Shown: positions 17,287-26,191 of the stretch, piece by piece
Numbering within the stretch: the stretch's first letter is position 1
Layout: each line of letters begins with the position of its first letter
The notes under the pieces: generated by a model
The model's database searches: none
Seen by the model: the letters and a program-made list of their open reading frames with translations, nothing else
What the model was told of the DNA's origin: nothing
Source of the DNA: Polyangiaceae bacterium
Lineage (GTDB): Bacteria > Myxococcota_A > Polyangia > Polyangiales > Polyangiaceae
Reading direction: 5' to 3'
Assembly (NCBI GenBank): GCA_019637265.1
Contig: JAHBVY010000004.1
Location: 310,001-374,000 of the forward strand
Length of the DNA: 64,000 nucleotides
Made by a program: the position numbers and the translations under genes

Positions 17287-17825
17287 CAGAGGTCGAGCGC
17301 GTAAGCGCCGTCCACGTGCCCCACGGAGATGGCCGCCACCTGGTCACGCAGCACCGGGTGCTCCACCACGCGCTGCTCCCGCAGCCGATTCAAGGCCAAG
17401 GCCAGCGCGATGAAGCCGCCGGTCACCGCCGCGGTGCGCGTGCCGCCGTCCGCCTCGAGCACGTCGGCGTCGATGTGGAGGGTGCGCTCACCGAGCCGCT
17501 TCATGTCCACCGCCGCCCGGAGCGAGCGCCCGATCAAGCGCTCGATCTCGCGCGACCGCCCGCCGAGCGGCCGCTCCCGCCCATCACGCCGCTCGCGACG
17601 CTTGGGGTTGGCGCGGGGGTGCATCTGGTACTCCGCGGTGACCCAACCCTTGCCCGTCCCCTCGAGGAACGGCGGCACGCTCTCATCCACCGAGGCCGTC
17701 ACGAGCACCCGAGTGCCCCCGGCGCGATACAGCACCGAGCCCTCCGCCAAGCCATGAAAGCCGAGCTCCGCCGCCACTTCGCGCGGCTGATCGAGCGCTC
17801 GACCGCCGCGTTTGTCCTTCGCCAT
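17061..17825 (-). CDS. rph: Ribonuclease PH
   Basis: RNase PH trims tRNA 3' ends by phosphorolysis. The 254-residue protein has the family landmarks: RVLVTASVDESVPPFL near the start, the GKGWVTAEYQMHPRANPKR block, GRSREIERLIGRSLRAAVD (phosphate-binding Arg region), DADVLEADGGTRTAAVTGGF and VDLNLVATAQGSVVEIQGTAEG. Full family length. ATG 17825 was chosen because MAKDKRGGR is the normal beginning; the frame is open to 17900 but would then overlap the divergent membrane-protein gene that starts at 17851. Its 3' end is overlapped by the aberrant tail of the porin frame. Confidence 0.95.
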   Translation of the reverse strand: MAKDKRGGRALDQPREVAAELGFHGLAEGSVLYRAGGTRVLVTASVDESVPPFLEGTGKGWVTAEYQMHPRANPKRRERRDGRERPLGGRSREIERLIGRSLRAAVDMKRLGERTLHIDADVLEADGGTRTAAVTGGFIALALALNRLREQRVVEHPVLRDQVAAISVGHVDGAYALDLCYAEDSTARVDLNLVATAQGSVVEIQGTAEGEAVPRADIDAMIDLGLVGVRRLCELQSRLLTEAGVPLDRLLIQR

Positions 17826-17850
17826 GCGGATCGCCTTACCATGGAGGCTC

Positions 17851-18543
17851 ATGAGCCAGCAAAGCACCTCGCCCAGCCACGCCACACCCGAGCGCGACAT
17901 TTCGCCGGGGCATCATCGGCTGCCCCTCGCCCTGCTGGCGGCCCTGGTCGTCATCCTGTCGCTCAGCCTGATCGCGCCGCCCGCCGGTCGCTTCAGCTGG
18001 CTGCTCGAGGTGGGTCCGGGGATTTTGGGGGTTGGGGTTCTCCTCGGGACCTACCGCAAGCTGCCGATGAGTCACCTGGTCTACATCGGTGTCTTCGTCC
18101 ACGTGCTGATCCTCACTTACGGCGGCATCTACACCTACGCGGAGACGCCGCTCGGCAACTGGGCGCGTGACACCTTCGACCTCTCACGAAACCACTACGA
18201 CCGCGTGGGGCACGTGGCGCTCGGTGTGTTCCCGGCGTTCATCATCCGTGAGGTGCTGCTGCGCCTGACGCCGCTTCAGCGCGGTGGGTGGCTCTACTTC
18301 CTGGTGGTGAGCGTGGTGCTCGCCATCGCCGCCTTCTGGGAGCTGCTCGAGTGGTGGGTCACGCTGCTGGTGTCACCCGACACTGGCGACGCGTTCCTCG
18401 GCTCTCAGGGCGACATCTGGGACGCGCAGTGGGACATGTTCCTGGCGCAGGTGGGCGCGATGATCGTGCTCCCGCTGTTCGGGCGCCTGCACGATCGCTC
18501 CATGGCGCGCGTCTTCACCACCAAGGCACACGGCGACGCCTAA
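17851..18543 (+). CDS. DUF2238 (YjdF-like) integral membrane protein
   Basis: 230 residues with about six hydrophobic helices: LALLAALVVILSLSLI, a second near GPGILGVGVLLG, then YIGVFVHVLILTYGGI, GHVALGVFPAFII, FLVVSVVLAIAAFWELLEWW and VGAMIVLPLFG. The motifs YTYAETPLG, NHYDRVGH, WELLEWW and QGDIWDAQWDM match DUF2238/YjdF membrane proteins of unknown function. ATG 17851 follows GGAGG by three bases. A copy of the C/G-tract word (18018-18037) encodes part of the second helix. It diverges from rph with only 25 bases between starts. Confidence 0.85.
   Translation: MSQQSTSPSHATPERDISPGHHRLPLALLAALVVILSLSLIAPPAGRFSWLLEVGPGILGVGVLLGTYRKLPMSHLVYIGVFVHVLILTYGGIYTYAETPLGNWARDTFDLSRNHYDRVGHVALGVFPAFIIREVLLRLTPLQRGGWLYFLVVSVVLAIAAFWELLEWWVTLLVSPDTGDAFLGSQGDIWDAQWDMFLAQVGAMIVLPLFGRLHDRSMARVFTTKAHGDA
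18018..18037 (-). repeat. C/G-tract interspersed word
   Basis: GGGGATTTTGGGGGTTGGGG inside transmembrane helix codons of the YjdF-like protein. Confidence 0.7.
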
Positions 18544-18589
18544 GGCATCATTCCACAAGGAAATTCATAGCTGCGCCCGCCGCTCGTAG

Positions 18590-18610
18590 GGGCGGGTTTC
18601 AAACCCGCCC
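18590..18610. repeat. Palindromic repeat GGGCGGGTTT-C-AAACCCGCCC
   Basis: Perfect 10-bp arms around one base, between the 3' ends of two convergent genes. A second member lies at 30584-30621. It may act as a bidirectional terminator or be a REP-like dispersed palindrome. Confidence 0.75.
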
Positions 18611-18615
18611 GACCA

Positions 18616-20181
18616 TCAAAGCGGGATATTGCCGTGCTTGCGCGGCGGGTTGCTCAGGCGCTTGGAGGCGAGCATGTCGAGCGCCGTGGCGAGCCGGCGC
18701 CGCACTTCCCGTGGGTAAATCACCTCGTCCACGAAGCCGAGCTCGGCGGCCTTATAAGGGTTCGCGAACTTGCTCTTGTACTCCTCCACGAAGGCCTCGC
18801 GCGCCGCCTCTGGGTCCGCCGCCTTGGAGATCTCTTTGTTGTAGATGATGTTCACCGCGCCGCTGGCGCCCATCACCGCGATCTCCGCGGTGGGGAACGC
18901 CAGGTTCACGTCGCCGCGGATGTGCTTGCTGCTCATGACGTCGTACGCCCCGCCGTAAGCCTTTCGGGTGATGACGGTGAGCTTGGGCACCGTCGCCTCG
19001 CAGTAAGCGAACAAGAGCTTCGCGCCGTGCGTGATGATCCCGCGGTGCTCCTGCCCGACCCCCGGTAAGAACCCAGGCACATCCACCCAGGTGACGAGCG
19101 GGATGTTGAAGCAATCGCAGAAACGCACGAAGCGCGCCGCCTTGAGGCTGGCGTCGATGTCCAGCACCCCCGCCAGCACCGCCGGTTGGTTCGCCACGAT
19201 GCCCACCGGGCGCCCGCCGATGCGCGCGAAGCCCACCACCATGTTGCGCGCGTACTGCTCCTGCACCTCGAACAGGTAACCATCGTCCACCGCCGCCTGG
19301 ATCACCTGCTTGATGTCGTAAGGGCGGTTGCTCTCGAGCGGCACCAAGCCATCGAGCTCCGGCGCCTCACGGTCGACCGGATCACTGACGGGGCGGCGCG
19401 GCGGATCCTCCTGGTTGTTCGAGGGCAAAAACGAGAGCAGCTCACGCACCTGCGCGAGGCAGGCCGCGTCGTCAGGCGAGGTGAAGTGACACACGCCGCT
19501 CTTCACAGCGTGAGCCGAGGCGCCGCCGAGCTCCTCCTTGGTGACCTCCTCGTGCGTCACTGTCTTGATGACGTCAGGTCCCGTGATGAACATGTAGCTC
19601 GACCCCTCCACCATGTGGATGAAGTCGGTGATGGCGGGGCTGTACACGGCGCCGCCCGCGCAGGGGCCCATGATGGCGCTGATCTGAGGGATCACGCCGC
19701 TCGCCAGGGTGTTACGGAGGAAGATGTCGGCGTAACCCGCCAGGCTCTCCACCCCCTCCTGGATGCGCGCGCCACCGGAGTCGTTGAGCCCGATCACCGG
19801 CGCCCCCACCTTCAGCGCCAGGTCCATCACCTTGCAGATCTTCGAGGCGTAGGTCGCGCTGAGCGACCCTCCGAACACGGTGAAGTCCTGCGCAAAGACG
19901 AACACCTGACGACCATCCACGCGGCCATACCCCGTGACCACCCCGTCACCGAGCACCTTCTGATCCGGCATCCCGAAGTCGCCGCAACGGTGCGTCACGA
20001 AGCGGTCCACCTCCACGAAGCTGCCAGGGTCGAGCAACAGGTCGATGCGCTCACGCGCCGTGAGCTTGCCCGCCGCGTGCTGCTTCTCGATCCGCGCCGC
20101 GCCGCCACCTTCCATGGCGCGCTGGTTCAGCTCATCGAGCTTGGCGATGGGGTCGGTCACGGACGTCGGGGGGGGTGCCAT
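18616..20181 (-). CDS. Acyl-CoA carboxylase carboxyltransferase subunit (PccB/AccD5 type)
   Basis: 521 residues with both crotonase-fold halves of a biotin-dependent acyl-CoA carboxyltransferase. The N-terminal half contains [49 protein letters not shown] and an acyl-CoA oxyanion region [13 protein letters not shown]. The C-terminal half contains [30 protein letters not shown] and [12 protein letters not shown]. This is the propionyl- or acetyl-CoA carboxylase type of subunit; substrate cannot be settled from sequence alone. The biotin carboxylase partner is not in the window. The start [15 protein letters not shown] at ATG 20181 is preferred over the frame's upstream opening at 20247. It converges on the YjdF-like gene. 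Confidence 0.93.
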   Translation of the reverse strand: MAPPPTSVTDPIAKLDELNQRAMEGGGAARIEKQHAAGKLTARERIDLLLDPGSFVEVDRFVTHRCGDFGMPDQKVLGDGVVTGYGRVDGRQVFVFAQDFTVFGGSLSATYASKICKVMDLALKVGAPVIGLNDSGGARIQEGVESLAGYADIFLRNTLASGVIPQISAIMGPCAGGAVYSPAITDFIHMVEGSSYMFITGPDVIKTVTHEEVTKEELGGASAHAVKSGVCHFTSPDDAACLAQVRELLSFLPSNNQEDPPRRPVSDPVDREAPELDGLVPLESNRPYDIKQVIQAAVDDGYLFEVQEQYARNMVVGFARIGGRPVGIVANQPAVLAGVLDIDASLKAARFVRFCDCFNIPLVTWVDVPGFLPGVGQEHRGIITHGAKLLFAYCEATVPKLTVITRKAYGGAYDVMSSKHIRGDVNLAFPTAEIAVMGASGAVNIIYNKEISKAADPEAAREAFVEEYKSKFANPYKAAELGFVDEVIYPREVRRRLATALDMLASKRLSNPPRKHGNIPL

Positions 20182-20389
20182 GGCGCACGCTGCTACCACG
20201 GGCGCGCGCCGCTTGGCACCCAGTGCGACTCGAGCAGCAGGCGCCACAGCTCACCTCACCGCTCGATCGGGGGGTTTGCCTGCACCGCGCCTCCACGCCA
20301 CGCCCCAGGCACCGCGCGCGTGACGCTCCCAGCACCGTCCAGCCCCCTGTCCGAGTGGCACAGGGCGCACCCGCTCGAGGCCGCGCACC

Positions 20390-20433
20390 GCGGTGCCGTC
20401 CAACCCCCAAACCCCGCTCCCCCAAACCCCGCT
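20390..20433 (+). repeat. C/G-tract interspersed word with leader and internal duplication
   Basis: GCGGTGCCGT then CCAACCCCCAAACCCC; the piece CCCAAACCCCGCTCC is repeated at once. Intergenic. Confidence 0.75.
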
Positions 20434-20482
20434 CCCTCACTCGAATGCGCTGCGGCGCTACTACCAGCAGAGCCGCGAAGCG

Positions 20483-21610
20483 CTACGGTGGGTCGACGTA
20501 GTCCACCTCCACGCCACGCCAGGTGCGCAGCGTGGTGCGCCCCGGCTCGTCCGCTGTGGCCGGTGTGCGCGCCACCACCCAGCTCGGGAGCACCGGCACC
20601 TTCCCCATGCCCCCCGGGGTGTCGACGATCAGCTTCGGGAGCGCGATGCCGCTCAAGCGCCCTTGGAGCGCCTCCATCAACTCGAGGCCCACGCTGAGCG
20701 GCGTGCGCAGGTGCCCCGTACCGCGCACCGGATCCGCCTGCAAGAGGTAGTACGGCCGCGCGCGCTCGCGCACCAGGCCGCGGAACAGCGCCTCGAGCGT
20801 CTCCGCCCGATCGTTGACGCCCCGGAGCAGGACGCTCTGGTTCATCACCGGGAAGCCCGCGTCCGCCAGCCGGTTCAGCCCAGCGCGCGCCTCCGCCGTG
20901 AGCTCCTTCGGGTGATTGAAGTGCGTCATCACCCACAGCGGGTGATGGCTCCGCAGCGCGCCGAGCAGCTCCGCGTCGAGGCGCATCGGGAGCACCACCG
21001 GGACGCGCGTCGCCAGGCGAATCGTCTCCACGCTGGGGATGGCACGCACCGCCGCCACCACCTGCGCGATGCGGCGCGTCGCCATCGTGAGCAGATCGCC
21101 GCCGCTCAGGATCACGTCGCGCACCTCGGGGTGCGCCCTCAAATACTCGAGCGCCGGCGCCAAGCGCTGCTCCGGGCGCGGCCCCAAGCCTCCGCCCACC
21201 ATCCGACTCCGAGTGCAAAAGCGACAGTACACCGCGCACTGATCGGTCACGAGCAGCAGCGCCCGATCGGGGTAACGCTGGATCAACTCCGGGGCAGGGG
21301 AGTGCGCCTCTTCACCCAGCGGATCGCGCAGATCACCGGGGACCGTGACGTCCTCCTCCGCGCTCGGCACCACCTGACGGCGGATCGGGCAGCTCGGATC
21401 CTCTGGATCCAGCAGCCCCAAGTAGTAAGGTGTGATGCCTATGGGGAAGCCGCGCTGGGCGGCGCGCTCCGCCCCGAGCCGCTCACTCTCCGTGAGCCGC
21501 ACCCGCGCCGCGAGCCCCGCCACGTCGCGGATGGAGTGCCGGAGCTGCCAGCGCCAGTCATCCGGCGCCTCGTCAGGGACCCGCACCCGCAGCGAACGCA
21601 GGCCTGGCAC
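20483..21610 (-). CDS. KamA-family radical SAM aminomutase
   Basis: 375 residues with a radical SAM cluster motif CAVYCRFCTRSR (Cys 125, 129, 132) and the KamA/EpmB landmarks: RYPDRALLLVTDQC, DVILSGGDLL, RLATRVPVVLPMR, THFNHPKE, NQSVLLRGVND, YYLLQADPVRGTGHLRTP and LIVDTPGGMGKVPVLP. Family members are lysine 2,3-aminomutase or EpmB, which makes beta-lysine for elongation factor P. Neither epmA nor efp is nearby, so the substrate is open; the length is intermediate. The GTG start overlaps the stop of the upstream parvulin gene (TAGTG), implying translational coupling. Confidence 0.9.
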   Translation of the reverse strand: MPGLRSLRVRVPDEAPDDWRWQLRHSIRDVAGLAARVRLTESERLGAERAAQRGFPIGITPYYLGLLDPEDPSCPIRRQVVPSAEEDVTVPGDLRDPLGEEAHSPAPELIQRYPDRALLLVTDQCAVYCRFCTRSRMVGGGLGPRPEQRLAPALEYLRAHPEVRDVILSGGDLLTMATRRIAQVVAAVRAIPSVETIRLATRVPVVLPMRLDAELLGALRSHHPLWVMTHFNHPKELTAEARAGLNRLADAGFPVMNQSVLLRGVNDRAETLEALFRGLVRERARPYYLLQADPVRGTGHLRTPLSVGLELMEALQGRLSGIALPKLIVDTPGGMGKVPVLPSWVVARTPATADEPGRTTLRTWRGVEVDYVDPP

Positions 21611-22707
21611 TAGTTCCCCGCGGAGGGCGCGGTCGGCAACACACCTGACGACCCATCCGGGCGCTCACCTGACGGTGCCGTCGGTGTGCCTGACGGTGCT
21701 GGCGGCGCAGCGGACGCCTCCGGCAGCCGCACCTTCGCCAGCGCCTCATCGTCCACGGTGACGGGGTGCTTTTTGCGTAGCTCGGCCTCCAGCCGCTGCT
21801 CCGCCGCGCGGATCTTCTCCTGCACCAGGGTCACGCGGATGCTGCGCTCGGCCTCGGCGTAGGGGCGATCGCGCGCATCCGTCTTACCGATCAGGCGCAC
21901 CAGGTAGTGCTTACCGCCAGCCTCCACCACCTCCGAGTGCACCTGCCCCACCTTCTCTATTTTGAAGACCGCGGCGCGCACCGGCTCCGGGATCCGCTCG
22001 TTCGCGCCGCGCGTGACGCCCGGCGCCGACACGATGCCCAGGTCACCCGCCAGCTCCAGGGGCGCGGTGGGGGACGGCGCTGGGGGACGATCCAACGAGT
22101 GCTCGTGCACCAGCTTGCCCCACTGCATCGGCGTCGCCTCGCGCGCCTTGGGGAGCAGCCGCGTCGCCGCTGCACGGTCAGCCAAGCTGATCACCGCCAC
22201 CCGGCGCCGCGCGGGCTCTCGGAACTCGTCGCGGTGCGCCTCGTAGTATTTGCGCACCTCGGCCTCGGGGATGCTCTCGGGCCCTGGGATGTCGCGGCGA
22301 AGCCGCGCCAGCACCTCGTTCCGCAGCACGATGCGGATCCGCTCCTCCGTCTCCGGAGTGCGATGGAGGCCGCGCCGCTCGGCCTCCTGCGCGAGCAGCT
22401 CCACCTGGATCATCTCGTCGAGCAGCTGCTTGCGCCGCTCCGGCGATTGGTAACGCAGGCGCTCGAACGGATCCATCCGCTCCAGCGTCTCCGCGTACTC
22501 GCCCAGGGTGATGGTGCGGTCGCCCACCTTGGCCAGCACCTTGGCCGCCTGCTCAGGGGTCAGTGGGCCTGTCGAGCCCGCAGCGTCCGTCGCCGAGGGG
22601 CTCGTCTCCTGCTTGCAGCCGCTCATGACACCCAGCGCGCCCAGGGTGAGCGACGCCACGAGCCAAGACCGCCCCACCCAGCGGACCGCGGATCTCGAGC
22701 CGAGCAT
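21610..22707 (-). CDS. Parvulin-type peptidyl-prolyl isomerase lipoprotein (SurA/PrsA-like)
   Basis: 365 residues starting at ATG 22707 with lipobox LGVMSGC (about residue 31). The SurA-like N-terminal helical region is at about 45-165: AKVLAKVGDRTITLGEYAE, the SPERRKQLLDEMIQVELLAQ helix and RKYYEAHRDEF. A divergent rotamase domain follows (RRRVAVISLADRA ... ANERIPEPVRAAVFKIEKVGQ ... GGKHYLVRLIGK). It probably chaperones envelope or outer-membrane proteins. The C-terminal 40 residues are Pro/Ser/Gly-rich. The frame is open upstream to ATG 22764, so the start could be 19 codons earlier. Its stop overlaps the KamA-type gene start. Confidence 0.85.
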   Translation of the reverse strand: MLGSRSAVRWVGRSWLVASLTLGALGVMSGCKQETSPSATDAAGSTGPLTPEQAAKVLAKVGDRTITLGEYAETLERMDPFERLRYQSPERRKQLLDEMIQVELLAQEAERRGLHRTPETEERIRIVLRNEVLARLRRDIPGPESIPEAEVRKYYEAHRDEFREPARRRVAVISLADRAAATRLLPKAREATPMQWGKLVHEHSLDRPPAPSPTAPLELAGDLGIVSAPGVTRGANERIPEPVRAAVFKIEKVGQVHSEVVEAGGKHYLVRLIGKTDARDRPYAEAERSIRVTLVQEKIRAAEQRLEAELRKKHPVTVDDEALAKVRLPEASAAPPAPSGTPTAPSGERPDGSSGVLPTAPSAGN

Positions 22708-22933
22708 CACGCCGCGAAACAGCCCCCGTGGGGAGCGCGCTCGAGCCACGCCAGCAGGCCTCATCCGCGGCGAGATACTACGGGGTCACGCGCGGCGCTA
22801 GCGCGGCCCCTGGTCGACCCGTCAGCGCTATCTCAGCGGGGGGCCGCCCAGCGCGCTGATGCGTCGATGGGCGTTCGCAGGGGAAAACTCAGCGCCCTTG
22901 CACGCTCAGGAGTCCTGAGAGTAGGAAGCCGGC

Positions 22934-23659
22934 GTGAGCGACCTCCCCGAACTGAAGTACCGCCGAGTCGTCCTGAAGCTGAGTGGTGAGGCGCTGTGCG
23001 GCGCCGAAGGCGGCTTCGGCATCGACACCACCACCCTGAAGAACACGGCGCGCGAGATCGCCGAGGTGGCCAAGACGGGCATCCAGCTCGGCGTGGTGGT
23101 CGGTGGCGGCAACATCTTCCGCGGCTTGAAGGGCGCCAGTGAGGGGATGGATCGCGCGCAGAGCGACTACATGGGCATGCTGGCGACGGTCATCAACTCG
23201 CTGGCGCTGCAAGACGCCCTGGAGAACTGCGGGGCGCGCACCCGGGTGATGACGGCGCTCGAGACGCGCGACGTGGCGGAGCCCTACATCCGCCGCCGCG
23301 CCATCCGCCACTTGGAGCGCGGCTACGTGGTGGTGTTCGCCGCCGGCACCGGTAACCCTTATTTCTCCACGGATACGGCGGCTGCGCTGCGCGCGATGGA
23401 GATCCGCGCGGACGCGCTGTTCAAGGCCACCAAGGTGGAGGGCATCTACGACCGCGACCCGCGGCAGCACGCGGACGCGACGATGTACACCCAGGTGAGC
23501 TACGACAAGTTCCTCGCGGCGCACCTCGGCGTGATGGACTCCACGGCGGTCACCCTGTGCCGCGAGAACGGCATGCCCATCCGCGTGTTCAAGATGATCC
23601 CCGGCAACATCCGCCTGGTCGCCAGCGGCACCAACGTCGGGACGCTGGTCGGCGAATAG
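22934..23659 (+). CDS. pyrH: UMP kinase
   Basis: Phosphorylates UMP to UDP in pyrimidine nucleotide synthesis. The 241-residue amino-acid-kinase-fold protein begins RRVVLKLSGEAL (phosphate-binding loop), then GVVVGGGNIFRG, MDRAQSDYMGMLATVINSLA, the FAAGTGNPYFSTDTAAALRA nucleotide-binding block, and KATKVEGIYDRDP. Full length and every family motif intact. The GTG start follows GTAGGAAG. Unlike many bacteria, no tsf or frr neighbour is present; the upstream genes are divergent. Confidence 0.96.
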   Translation: MSDLPELKYRRVVLKLSGEALCGAEGGFGIDTTTLKNTAREIAEVAKTGIQLGVVVGGGNIFRGLKGASEGMDRAQSDYMGMLATVINSLALQDALENCGARTRVMTALETRDVAEPYIRRRAIRHLERGYVVVFAAGTGNPYFSTDTAAALRAMEIRADALFKATKVEGIYDRDPRQHADATMYTQVSYDKFLAAHLGVMDSTAVTLCRENGMPIRVFKMIPGNIRLVASGTNVGTLVGE

Positions 23660-23695
23660 CGCGGGGGCACTCCCTCTTGTTGAGGGGGGTTGAGT

Positions 23696-23712
23696 GGGTT
23701 GGACGGCACCGC
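23696..23712 (-). repeat. C/G-tract interspersed word, leader part
   Basis: GGGTTGGACGGCACCGC in the pyrH-ccmF gap; the leader is intact and the tract is short. Confidence 0.6.
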
Positions 23713-23858
23713 GCTCGTGAGGCGCTGGGTGCTCAGCGCCTGGGAAAGCGCAATCATTTCGCTTGGTTGGAACATCGGTAAAATGTGCGGGGTGCGACAA
23801 TTGGCCCACGCGTTTAGGGGAAGGCGTGGGGGTTTCAAGCTAGAGTGCCCCGACGCTC

Positions 23859-26180
23859 ATGTGGGAGACCCTTCCAGAGTTCGGCACCGGCATTTTGTAC
23901 GCAGTCCTGGTCTGCGCCGCCTACACCTTCGCCGTCGCCGTCGCTGCCGGACGCGGCAACCCGAAGCTGCTCAGCGCCGCGCGCTGGGGCGCCTACGGCA
24001 CCTCGGCCCTGGTGGGCCTCGGCGTGCTGCTGCTCGCCTACGCGTTCATCACGCACGATTTTCGGATCCGCTACATCGCGCGCTACTCGGATCGCTCCAT
24101 GAGCGAGGGGTACCTGCTCAGCGCGCTCTGGGGTGGTCAGGATGGCTCACTCTTGTGGTGGACATTCTTGCTGTCCATCTACACCAGCGTCGCGGTCGCC
24201 TGGATGCGCGGCAAATACCGCGCGCTGCAGCCCTACGTGATCGCCACCTTGATGGTGGTGATCGGCTTCTTCGGCATCTTGATGCTGTTCGCGGCCAACC
24301 CGTTCGAGACCAGCGTCGCCGGGGGCACCCTCGACGGCGAGGGCCTGAACCCGATGCTGCAGAACTTCTACATGATCATCCACCCGCCGAGCCTGTACAT
24401 CGGGTTCGTCGGCTGCGCCGTGCCGTTCGCCTTCGCGATGGCCGCGCTGATCACCGGGCGGCTCGACAACGAGTGGATCAATGCCGCGCGGAAATGGATG
24501 CTGTTCGCCTGGCTGTTCCTCAGCATCGGCAACGCGCTGGGGATGCTGTGGGCGTATGAGGAGCTCGGCTGGGGCGGCTACTGGGCTTGGGATCCGGTGG
24601 AGAACGCCGCGTGTTTGCCGTGGTTCACCGCCAGCGCCTACCTCCACTCCACCATGATCCAGGAGCGACGGGTGATGTTCCGGGTGTGGAACGTGCTCCT
24701 CATCTGCATCACCTTCTTCCTGACCATCTTCGGCACCTTCCTCACGCGCTCGGGGCTCATCGCCAGCGTGCACAGCTTCGCTCAGAGCGACATCGGGGTG
24801 TTCTTCGTGTGGGCGATGGCGGCCATCGTGGTGGTGTGCGCCGTCCTCATCATCTGGCGCTTCCCGAAGCTCACGTCGGAGGCGCACATCGAGTCGCTGG
24901 CCAGCCGTGAGGCGGCCTTCGTGCTGAACAACTGGGCGCTGGTGGGGATGATGGCGTTCATCGCCATCGCCACGCTGTACCCGAAGATCAGCGAGTGGCT
25001 GTGGCAAGAGACGGTCAGCGTGGGGCCGCCCTTCTTCAACCGTTGGCTCGCGCCACTCGGGATTGGGGTGTACGCGCTGATGGGCATCGCGCCGCTGCTC
25101 GGCTGGCGTAAAACGAGCCGCGGCGCGCTGATCAAGGCCTCCATGGTGCCCGTGGCCGTGGGCCTCCTCGCCGGGGTGCTGCACCTGCTGTTGGGCAAGC
25201 GCCTGGGTTACCCCGCCATCGTCGACAACGACCTCTTCTACGTGGACGCCTGGTACGGCAGCGCGCTGCGCTACTTCGGGATGGTGGTGCCGCTGCTGAT
25301 CGTGGCGCTCAGCGCCTTCAACGTGGCGGTCATCGTGCAGGAGTTTCAGCGCGGCGTCAGCGCGCGGCGGCGCAACACGGACGAGGGCATCTTCAGGGCG
25401 CTGCGCGAGCTGGTGCGCAAGAACAGCCGCCGCTACGGCGGCTACATCGTGCACTTCGGCATGGTGTTCATGTTCATGGGCTTCGTCGGCGGCTCCTGGA
25501 GCGTGGACGAAGAGGTGACGCTCAGCCCAGGGCAGACCCACCGCTTGCAAGACTTTGAGATCTCCTACACCGGCCCGCGCATGGAGGTGGACCCGACCAA
25601 GCGCATGGTCTTCGCGGATCTGCAGGTCTTCAAGGTGAAGCCCAGCGGCGAGCGCGAGCTGCTCGGCGAGACCAGCCCGGCGAAGTTCATCTACCGGAAG
25701 GGCGGCACCAGCACCACGGAGGTGAGCATCATGCCGGGGGCGGCGGCGGACTTTTACGCCATCCTCGGCACGGCGGACCCAGTCTCCAAGCGGGCCACCT
25801 TCCACTTCTACATCAACCCCCTGGTGACGTGGATTTGGTTCGGCGTGGTCATCTTGATCGTCGGCGCCATGATCTCGCTTTGGCCCGAGGTGAGCTTCAG
25901 CGAGTCGACGGCGATGAGCTACGTCCGGATCCTCGCCGGCGCGGCCACGGGCCTGATGTTCGCGCTGGTGTTCGCGGCGGCGCCGGGCACCGCGCACGCG
26001 AAAACGATCTCGGTGCGCGCGCCACCGAGCGCTACGCTGCCCCAGAAGATGCCGAGCCTGAGCCACATCCCCTGGGGCGAGCTAGGTGCTGCCGGCGTGG
26101 GCCTGGGCCTCGGCGCAGCCAGCGCCGCCATCCTGGCCTCCCGAAGCAAGCGCCGTACGAAGCCCAGCCGCGAGGCATAG
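23859..26180 (+). CDS. ccmF: Cytochrome c maturation heme lyase CcmF
   Basis: A polytopic membrane protein of 773 residues in the CcmF/CycK family, which attaches heme to apocytochrome c in system I. The tryptophan-rich motif WGGYWAWDPVENAACLPW (about 235-252) is intact. Also seen are the early HDFRIRYIARYSDRSM and SALWGGQDGSLLWW blocks and IIHPPSLYIGFVG with its conserved His. About 14-15 hydrophobic helices are apparent. The C-terminus carries about 60 extra residues, including a final hydrophobic helix and a basic tail. The next two membrane-protein genes follow within 11 bases and by overlap, probably as one operon. Confidence 0.93.
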   Translation: MWETLPEFGTGILYAVLVCAAYTFAVAVAAGRGNPKLLSAARWGAYGTSALVGLGVLLLAYAFITHDFRIRYIARYSDRSMSEGYLLSALWGGQDGSLLWWTFLLSIYTSVAVAWMRGKYRALQPYVIATLMVVIGFFGILMLFAANPFETSVAGGTLDGEGLNPMLQNFYMIIHPPSLYIGFVGCAVPFAFAMAALITGRLDNEWINAARKWMLFAWLFLSIGNALGMLWAYEELGWGGYWAWDPVENAACLPWFTASAYLHSTMIQERRVMFRVWNVLLICITFFLTIFGTFLTRSGLIASVHSFAQSDIGVFFVWAMAAIVVVCAVLIIWRFPKLTSEAHIESLASREAAFVLNNWALVGMMAFIAIATLYPKISEWLWQETVSVGPPFFNRWLAPLGIGVYALMGIAPLLGWRKTSRGALIKASMVPVAVGLLAGVLHLLLGKRLGYPAIVDNDLFYVDAWYGSALRYFGMVVPLLIVALSAFNVAVIVQEFQRGVSARRRNTDEGIFRALRELVRKNSRRYGGYIVHFGMVFMFMGFVGGSWSVDEEVTLSPGQTHRLQDFEISYTGPRMEVDPTKRMVFADLQVFKVKPSGERELLGETSPAKFIYRKGGTSTTEVSIMPGAAADFYAILGTADPVSKRATFHFYINPLVTWIWFGVVILIVGAMISLWPEVSFSESTAMSYVRILAGAATGLMFALVFAAAPGTAHAKTISVRAPPSATLPQKMPSLSHIPWGELGAAGVGLGLGAASAAILASRSKRRTKPSREA

Positions 26181-26191
26181 CACCCGAAACG

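Noticed and set aside
20248..20482. Possible small gene between the carboxyltransferase and KamA-type genes
   Set aside because: All frames there are Arg/Pro-rich without a ribosome binding site; the segment mainly contains interspersed-word copies.
24147..26066. Long open frame on the - strand opposite ccmF
   Set aside because: It is rich in His, Arg, Glu and Ala with no domain pattern; it is a high-GC shadow of the conserved ccmF codons.
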